A stretch of 64,000 bases of DNA, from NCBI GenBank assembly GCA_948567375.1, contig OX419758.1:68887001-68951000 (forward strand), given 5' to 3'. Numbering within the stretch: position 1 is the stretch's first letter; the number at the start of each line of letters is the position of its first letter. The position numbers and the translations under genes were made by a program. The notes beneath the pieces are model-generated. The model ran no database searches. It had not been told where the DNA came from and saw only the letters and a list, made by a program, of their open reading frames with translations. Shown here piece after piece: positions 57,823 to 64,000 of this stretch. Source of the stretch: Lunularia cruciata (Eukaryota; Streptophyta; Marchantiopsida; Lunulariales; Lunulariaceae).

Positions 57823-58745
57823 TAAGTCCTGAAGGTATAAAATTAGAAATAGGTTTGCAGTTTGTTACTGACTCCAAGGTTGCTATTTTCGTTGAAAGAA
57901 AATGGAAAAAAAATATTAAAAAATTTTGACCCTTTTGACAAAAAGATTGCTTACGCACCTTCGGGCCTGTCCCGTTAGGGAGAGCCCTCCGCACAATTGA
58001 AACTGTCCGTAATTTATATTCCAAAAAATAGATGACTTAAAATATTATATCACTAAGAGCTGCCGAGGCCAAAGCTACTCTGGCCATGTATGAATTACTT
58101 AAAGCGGTTCATCGCACAACCCGAGGAATGGAAGGTAGCCCTTGAAACCTCGGAGACCAAGTATGTGGGGACAACGCCGGCCTAAACCGAGGATTTTCTT
58201 TGCTTTGGGAGACGTCACCCCAACACAACGCAGTTGCCGGCCCGCGTGTAGCTCCGACGGTAGAGCATACTTTCTTTAATCTTAATTGGTGTTTCTTTTC
58301 TATTTGCTTCTTCTTCCAGTTTGGCTTATCCAAAGAAATTGTCAGCTTAGGAATGTGGTACCCACCATGCAGTGTCCCGCCTCTTTCTTGGCAGTTAGAC
58401 ATCCTTCGACGAAAGAGTGGTATTTCAACACTGGTGGCAACATCTTAAGAGTAGCAATGAAGTTCAACAAATACCAACTCGTCATCACTTGTGTTTAAAT
58501 ATACATATGTGATGACTTCGATATCTATTTTAATCGATGAAGCGGCTGACCCGCAGAGCCATTCGGCCTACGGGCCTCTGTAATGCTTCGGGCTTCGCCC
58601 CCTAGTGGATAATCGAACCTCTCCTTTTGTCTTCGCACTATACTCACAAAGAATACATAACAATAATACCATATCAATCAGCATTTAGGAGTTTAATATG
58701 GGTTATGGTTAGCACAAGGCTTACTCTTGCTTAATTTTTGTTTAG
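57823..58745. other. GC-richer, CpG-containing patch with short open stretches
   Basis: Unlike the surrounding DNA, 57950-58015, 58050-58265 and 58540-58625 retain many CG dinucleotides and GC-rich inverted motifs (for example GGGCCTGTCCC, TTCGGCCTACGGGCC, GCTTCGGGCTTCGCCCC). 58049-58148 reads ISLRAAEAKATLAMYELLKAVHRTTRGMEG before a stop, exon-like but unrecognised. No tRNA or rRNA fold could be drawn. Retained CG suggests recent arrival or an unmethylated, possibly genic, origin. Confidence 0.4.
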
Positions 58746-59480
58746 TTGCAAAAGTATATGGCAAATCGCGGCCCCAACTACTGGAAAGTTATGAAGAAAA
58801 ATTTTAGATCTACTCAAGAGACATTTTCCAAGGACCTAACTTTCGGCAAGTTAAACATTGCAATTCAAAATACTTTCACTCTAACCGAAGAGGTGATCAA
58901 AACATTAGAAGGTCAATTGGAGAATATGGCTTTATTCTTTCAATGCCGGTGTATGTTAGTCAAGTAAAAGGTAAAGTTTTGTTTTTTTATCTCGCCCCAA
59001 GGCTGAATACATGGCCCTATTAAAAGCATCAAATAAAGCCATTTAGCTGCAGCGCGTTCTAAGCAACTTGGGTTTTCTTGAAGAAACAATGAAGCTCTAG
59101 TGTGACAGCAAATGGGCATCGATCTTGTCTCGCCAACAAAGCAACATTAGAGAACCAAACACATAGACATTAAATTTCGTTACATTAGAGAAACAGTTGA
59201 AGAAATTTTTATCCCGCCCCAAGGCTGAATACATGGCCCTATTAAAAGCATCAAATAAAGCCATTTAGCTGCAGCGCGTTCTAAGCAACTTGGGTTTTCT
59301 TGAAGAAACAATGAAGCTCTAGTGTGACAGCAAATGGGCATCGATCTTGTCTCGCCAACAAAGCAACATTAGAGAACCAAACACATAGACACTAAATTTC
59401 GTTACATTAGAGAAACAGTTGAAGAAAAATAAATTTTTAACAGCCATGTTGATAGCGAACGCACGATATCTTCACATAAA
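58746..59480 (+). pseudogene. Ty1/copia RNase H fragment with a tandem duplication
   Basis: 58746-58967 reads KYMANRGPNYWKVMKKNFRSTQETFSKDLTFGK, the segment before copia RNase H where YMANPGPNHW is expected. From about 59004 (and again 59226) AEYMALLKASNKAI, LQRVLSNLGFLEETMKL and CDSKWASILSRQ follow, the RNase H end with its TEAEY-like site. A direct 222 bp duplication has doubled this end. After it come ~100 bp leading to a purine-rich GAGGAGGAG at 59570-59578. Confidence 0.8.
58988..59431 (+). repeat. Tandem duplication, 222 bp x 2
   Basis: The two units begin near GCCCCAAGGCTG at 58994 and 59216 and are almost identical (only a few changes, for example CTC/CCC and ACATT/ACACT). The high identity against the decayed surroundings means the duplication is recent. 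Confidence 0.93.
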
Positions 59481-59578
59481 GAAGAGGCTAGAAAACTGCA
59501 TGAGAAATTTACTCGTGCATTAGGAATCAGAGATAAAGGGGTGATTTTCAGATTACCAATATATCCATTGAGGAGGAG

Positions 59579-59878
59579 TGTTAGATTATTGTGATATTTT
59601 AGTACTCAGACAAATCAGGAATCTAGATCTTATCCTAATGTGATATTCTAGAAACAGGCAATTCAAGTAAATAGTGAACATGCACACTGTTAATCCATAT
59701 ACCTTGATTCATGTACTTAATCTACACGACTGAATTTGTGGTTAGTGTAAAGCGATATCCCTCCGGAAATGCATAACTCTTGATCTTTCGGGTCTCACCC
59801 ACATACCTATATATCTCTTATTCAGAGAAATTTAACTTCCGTCGATTATTTATTCATCTATCTAAAATTCTCACAGAA
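59579..59878 (+). repeat. Probable copia 3' LTR, end uncertain
   Basis: TGTTAGATTATTG starts right after a purine-rich tract that follows the copia RNase H end, the expected 3' LTR position; TGTTAG is a common copia LTR start. An end at TCTCACA near 59877 is plausible but there is no second LTR in the window to confirm it. Confidence 0.5.
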
Positions 59879-59879
59879 G

Positions 59880-61290
59880 TTAAAGCATTGAGAGGAATGG
59901 ATAGGAAACCATGGTAATATATGAGTAATGAGGAGAGAAATCGTTCACCGAACGTGGCTCCAAAACCCTTAATCGAAAGGATACCGACCAAAAAATACAC
60001 ATATGGAAGCAAGAAAATGCTTGCAGGATGGCAGCAAAGATAAGTATTCAAGATCGGATGCAAAATGAAGCGAACACTGATCTAAAATGCATGGAATGTT
60101 AAGGAAATAAGAATCGACGTAGGATGCATGAGTAATGGGAATGCGTTCACCGAACAGTAGGTACAGTTGAAAGTAGTGGAAAGAGGGGCAATTGAAAGTA
60201 GAGGAAATCCATGGAACAAGTAAAAAGATACATCCGAAAGCACTTTGGTAATATATGAATAATGGGAGCAGAAGCCGTTCGCAGAACGAGGGATCTAAAT
60301 CTACTGACCGAGTTGAGGGCCGCTAGTGACCGAACTGATGGCAAGTAGAGACATGCAAATGGAAACAAGGAAATGCAGGCAAGAACGGATGTGAACCCCA
60401 AAAATAAGCACCGTGGTAATACTTGAAAAGAAGTAGTTATTATTGTGAATAAATAAATGAACAAACTAAATAATAATGCAAAATGTGAGGAGTGCGCAAT
60501 GTGAGAGTTAAGAACATTAGAAGGAGAGATGTAGAGAGGAGAGCTAGAGGAAAGTGTAATTCGAGCAAGCGGCTGGAACCGTGAAGACAATCACCCAGTT
60601 ATGAGAACCAGAAGGAAGGTGAGCGTGACCCAGACCCCGGAGATAACACCAGCACACCTAGAAGTAAAGGGAGTGGGTTTTAAGACATGAGAGCAGAAGC
60701 CATCCGAAGAACGGGGGATCCAGACCTGCGAGGGAGTGGATAGTACACGTGCTAAATTGGAAGAAAGCCGAGAATCCCTTGCATCACGAAAAGAATGTAC
60801 CCAATACAGCATAAGTAGTACAGAATACGAAGTCCACATTGCGTTGTAGAATACAGAATCCAGCATAAACAACCCAGTCACGTCCCACCGGATTAGCTCG
60901 AACACGTTGAGGTAACCTAGTAAAGATCATCGTAAATATCAACCATATAGAGGGAAGTGTGAATAAATATGCATGATAGATAACATTAAATTTATGATGC
61001 ATCGATACGCCTAATGTTTGTGATTGTCAGCAGGTGTAACCTTAAATTAAATATGCACATGAAAATATGTAGATGTTATGATGACACCATGAAAATATTT
61101 GTGCTTAGCACATTAACAACCCGAGTCTCAAATATTTGAGATATCGAGGAATGGTGTATGACATTGAGATTAACTCTACATGCTCTGTCCATCAACACTA
61201 CAACAAACAATTACATAATAACTTTCATTTGAGAAATGGGAACAGAAGTATACGAAGTCGATCTGTAAACGAGGGATCTACACCCAATTA
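59880..61290. repeat. Region with a degenerate dispersed repeat, five copies
   Basis: A unit approximating AATATATGARTAATGG, then AGAAGCCGTTC, then GCAGAACGAGGGATCTA recurs near 59915-59965, 60125-60160, 60248-60300, 60685-60730 and 61240-61280, at irregular spacing. Between copies there are open stretches on the minus strand (60590-60147, 147 aa; 60905-60591, 104 aa) with no recognised domain; I do not call them genes. The base composition is more CG-containing than the retrotransposon nest. Confidence 0.5.
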
Positions 61291-61540
61291 GAACATATCC
61301 GATTGTTAGATTTATATAATATATGTTTATGATCAGCACTCAGTCAACCACTATGTCATGGACTTAGTGGAGGCAGTGGACTTAGTGGAATCTTGTTGCT
61401 CTTGAAGGACGTGAGACACTGAGAGGAAGCAACGAACCGCTCCTAGGAAAAAGGAATCTTGTTGCTCTTGAAGCAATAAATTCAACATTAGCTCCTGAAT
61501 TTGTTACTACCATCAGAAAGCACACATGGGCAAGTGAAGC
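61291..61540. other. Spacer before the copia gag fragment
   Basis: Contains a short direct repeat: GACTTAGTGGA twice (near 61360-61390), and GGAATCTTGTTGCTCTTGAAG twice (near 61388 and 61451). No gene recognised. Confidence 0.5.
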
Positions 61541-62850
61541 GTAAATAGATTTAACTACCATGTATGAAGGTACTCATGACATCACAATCATTTACCTACT
61601 GGACACTTCGATGAATTTGAAGATATGACAAGGCACCAATGTAGCAAAACACATTATCAATCTCTGTGGAGTCCTCATCCAATTGGCTACGTTGAGGAAC
61701 CCAATCAATGACCAGCAAGCTAAGCTCCATTTGATGAGATCTATGCCTTCTAGTTTCAAGTATTTTCTGCAATCATTGCAAACACAAAAGGCACTAAATC
61801 TCTATGATGTCATTGCTCTTCTTCTTCAAGAAGAGATCAATATGAGGTATGAAGGCCTTGTAGAGCAAACAATTGCTATGGCAATCACACAAGGCACTAC
61901 ATCTTCTTTCAAAAACAAAGGCAAAGGCAAAGGGAGCTACAAGAATGAACCTTATGGCTTTTTTGGTCAGAACTCTTTCAACAAATCTTTTTGTTAGAAC
62001 TAGATTTCTTTCTTTAGATCTTATGGAGAAAAATCCTTCAGACCTTCTATCATCTATCACTATTTCTCAAATAATAGACATCACATCAAAGACTAATGCA
62101 AGCATATTGTTGATGCAAAGGAGAAAGGGGGTAATGAACACCATCATGCCAACGCTTCTACAAATTGCCTCTCTTTGTGTAACGTTCATGTTGTTCATTC
62201 ATTCACTCATGACAAGCAATGGTACATTGATACTATTGCTTCTCAACATAACCTATCAACAAACCTATTTCATGGTCTATGAAGCATATTCATCACCTAA
62301 AATTTTTACTTGGCTGATGGTTCAAACATTGCTATTCTAGGCCATGGGACAATTTTAGTTAAGCTTGCTTGTTCAAAGAACTCATACATGCTAGAAGATG
62401 TTCTACGTGTTCTTTTGCTAAATAAGAATCTATATTCAGCACTTCAATTGAGAAAATCATCTAGATCATTGCAGTTAAAGGAAACCAGCATTTTCTTTTA
62501 TGATGACTTGCAAAGCCTAATTGCATCTTGTCCTAGATTGGACAACTCCTGGCTTCTGGGAGAGGCAATTGAGCAACCTCAAGATGTTGCAATTTCTAAT
62601 CAACTCAATCTCAGTCATCTCAAGTTGTTCCCATCTCTATTCCATCCAATGATACATCTTCTACTATAACTTCCCTATGGCATAGACATCTCGGACACAT
62701 CAACAAGAATCTACTTCAACTTCTACAAGACAAGATTTGGTTGTTCAGATGGATTGGATCCATCCTAACCTACTTCCTATTTGCTCACCTTGTCTCATGG
62801 CAAGCAAACTTGAATTTCTTTTCCCCAAGAAGGAGCTACTAGAACCACTA
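61541..62850 (+). pseudogene. Ty1/copia gag, protease and integrase-preceding region
   Basis: 61683-61997 encodes a copia gag segment, ATLRNPINDQQAKLHLMRSMPSSFKYFLQSLQTQ and a following LLQEEINMR, of the UBN2-type gag family. At about 62214-62250 QWYIDTIASQHN is the aspartic protease site, D-T-G-A-S with Gly changed to Ile. YLADGSNIAILGHGTI follows (62301-62350). SLWHRHLGHINKNLLQLLQDK at 62673-62735 and CSPCLMASK at 62786 are the GAG-pre-integrase zinc region. The element is cut at 62851 by element M copy 2. Frames are broken. Confidence 0.85.
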
Positions 62851-63405
62851 TGTCGTGCATATATACATCACTACACAACATACATCACTGTCAACATCAT
62901 ACACTATAGAAGCACAACTCACACATAAGTCATACATAAACTCTAAAGTGCAACAATAATCAGATTGGTTAACACTCTCAACTCAACTCAACTCAGATCA
63001 ATACTTGATTTGTCACTCTATAAACTGCCAACAACTGGGAACTGATTACAATCAAGCCACACCCACTCAAGCATAGAGAATCCAGGTGACGCTCACCGGC
63101 CTCTGTCCACCATAGCCAGCAACTCGAAGGCTCAACATCAGAGAAGTGAGCTTTCTGGAGCTCACTTTGAAACTATACCCCTTGGACTCAAGCTAGCTCT
63201 GAAACCCTAATGGTCCCACTGACGGCACACTCAACAGTGCAAATGGTGCAAAATGACGGTCGGCCCCACCATGAAGTCAATATCCCGAACACAAAATCTA
63301 ACCGTCAAAAAGTAGTCTTTGAGAAACTGCTAGAATAACTCTAAATACTATCACTGGAACTTCAGTGTCCGAGCATCTAGATGCGGAACTACAAATGGCA
63401 TGACA
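62851..63405 (-). repeat. Element M copy 2 3' LTR
   Basis: 555 bp. On the plus strand it starts TGTCGTGCAT and ends GGCATGACA. Core plus 106 bp tail as in copy 1; the tail covers 62851-62956. Confidence 0.88.
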
Positions 63406-63540
63406 GCTATCGTGCGTATATATATTGCTAAACAACATACATCGTTACACAACATACATCGTTGTCAACATCATACACTATAGAAGCACAACTCACATAT
63501 AAGTCATACATAGACTCTAAAGTAACACAATTGCCCCCCT
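63406..63540 (-). repeat. Element M copy 2: extra tail repeat and polypurine tract
   Basis: The tail repeat occurs again between the polypurine tract and the LTR, as in copy 1. Here it contains an additional ~20 bp duplication (AACAACATACATCGTT-like, twice, near 63430-63470). On the minus strand CTAGGGGGGGCAAT (63541-63528) is a clear polypurine tract. Confidence 0.8.
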
Positions 63541-63698
63541 AGCTGGCGGTTAGGTCCCTCTAACTCCATATAGCCATCTACTCTAAGTATATGGTATACC
63601 CTCTAATGGGCAAAGATCAGGAGGCCGGGTGCTATGGAGCTCCATCGTTAGTCGCCTATCTGCAATCTATACCATATACAGAATGAACTAGCTATAGG

Positions 63699-64000
63699 TC
63701 AAGCACATCTAGGACATAACCTCTGTCCCTGAGGAACCACCGTGAGGGGAGGAGTCATACATGACATATGCCATCCTCTCGAACAGCTATCACACACTAA
63801 CATAGTAGCAGCTCCACCAAAAGAGCCACATAACATACACCCCAAGCCTGCATGTACAAGTGCCAAGCTTGGGTCCATAGTACCATCAATGTTTGGGAGG
63901 TGGCATGGCGCACAATTGCGCACATGATCCTTCCAAACAACACAATCATGTCCTTCTAACACAAGGACTCCAGATGGCAAAACCTCACACACTCTCAAGA
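63699..64000 (-). CDS. Element M copy 2 integrase end with PHD finger, partial
   Basis: Open for 99 aa from the window edge to the stop at 63699: VLVLEGHDCVVWKDHV, then the PHD finger with CMLC, CDSC, GWHMSC and CPRC, all eight zinc ligands present. Compared with copy 1 about a dozen residues differ, mostly single C/T or G/A changes, and one is the Trp before the last CxxC (Arg here). The coding start lies beyond the window. Confidence 0.88.
   Translation of the reverse strand, partial: LRVCEVLPSGVLVLEGHDCVVWKDHVRNCAPCHLPNIDGTMDPSLALVHAGLGCMLCGSFGGAATMLVCDSCSRGWHMSCMTPPLTVVPQGQRLCPRCA

Larger units (their letters stand above)
62851..64000 (-). mobile_element. Element M copy 2, 3' end, continues beyond the window
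   Basis: Reverse order: PHD-encoding end (63998-63699), 3' UTR, polypurine tract, 106 bp repeat, 3' LTR (63405-62851). Inserted into copia DNA at 62850/62851. Similarity to M copy 1 runs through all parts, with independent changes. The methyltransferase region would lie several kb to the right of the window end. Confidence 0.93.

Noticed and set aside
58541-58625. tRNA-like or structured RNA gene
   Set aside because: GC-rich hairpin motifs are present but no cloverleaf, anticodon loop or internal promoter boxes could be placed.
60147-60590. 147 aa open frame as a gene on the minus strand
   Set aside because: Composition is dominated by Ser/Leu/Phe with no domain, and it spans copies of the dispersed repeat; treated as chance.

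Overview
The window is repeat-dense nuclear DNA, almost certainly from a streptophyte with a retrotransposon-rich genome. It is essentially one stack of nested LTR retrotransposons; I found no convincing intact host gene. Support for a plant comes from Ty3/gypsy pol proteins of plant type, a chromovirus with a C-terminal chromodomain, primer-binding sites matching plant tRNA-Asp and initiator tRNA-Met patterns, and Ty1/copia remnants. The species cannot be fixed from the sequence.

Names used here. Element A is a gypsy element with ~690 bp LTRs and no chromodomain. Element C is a chromovirus. Element D is a gypsy element whose LTRs are about 3.8 kb and carry their own ~860-codon coiled-coil reading frame; these are called gLTR. 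Element M is a gypsy element carrying a C5 cytosine methyltransferase between protease and reverse transcriptase, and a PHD finger after the integrase.

Layout. Element D lies on the minus strand and frames positions 16155-55742. Its 3' gLTR (16155-17601) is cut by A copy 1, which runs from before the window start to 16154. A copy 1 holds a solo gLTR (689-7639) with a second solo gLTR inside it (4398-7568), and element C (9188-14784). D's internal pol and gag run from 17602 to 25610 and are broken by a gLTR remnant (21137-23020). D's 5' gLTR is split into three pieces (25611-27358, 46116-46377, 54202-55742) by M copy 1 (27359-46115) and A copy 2 (46378-54201). M copy 1 is itself interrupted by a forward solo gLTR (30006-33792), a reverse solo gLTR (37815-41594) and a solo LTR of A (44087-44776). 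Most junctions are confirmed by 4-5 bp target duplications and by restored reading when the insert is removed in thought.

Right of 55742 are a distant relative of the gLTR reading frame, a small inverted-repeat element, a GC-richer patch, two copia fragments separated by an unusual region with a dispersed repeat, and from 62851 the 3' end of M copy 2 on the minus strand.

The most notable content is element M (gag, protease, DNA methyltransferase, RT, RNase H, integrase, PHD finger), which pairs a potential chromatin writer with a potential reader in one mobile element, and the gLTR, an LTR with a long coiled-coil protein frame in U3. A copy 2 is the best preserved element: its gag-pol frame of about 1,608 codons is broken only by two nonsense codons.
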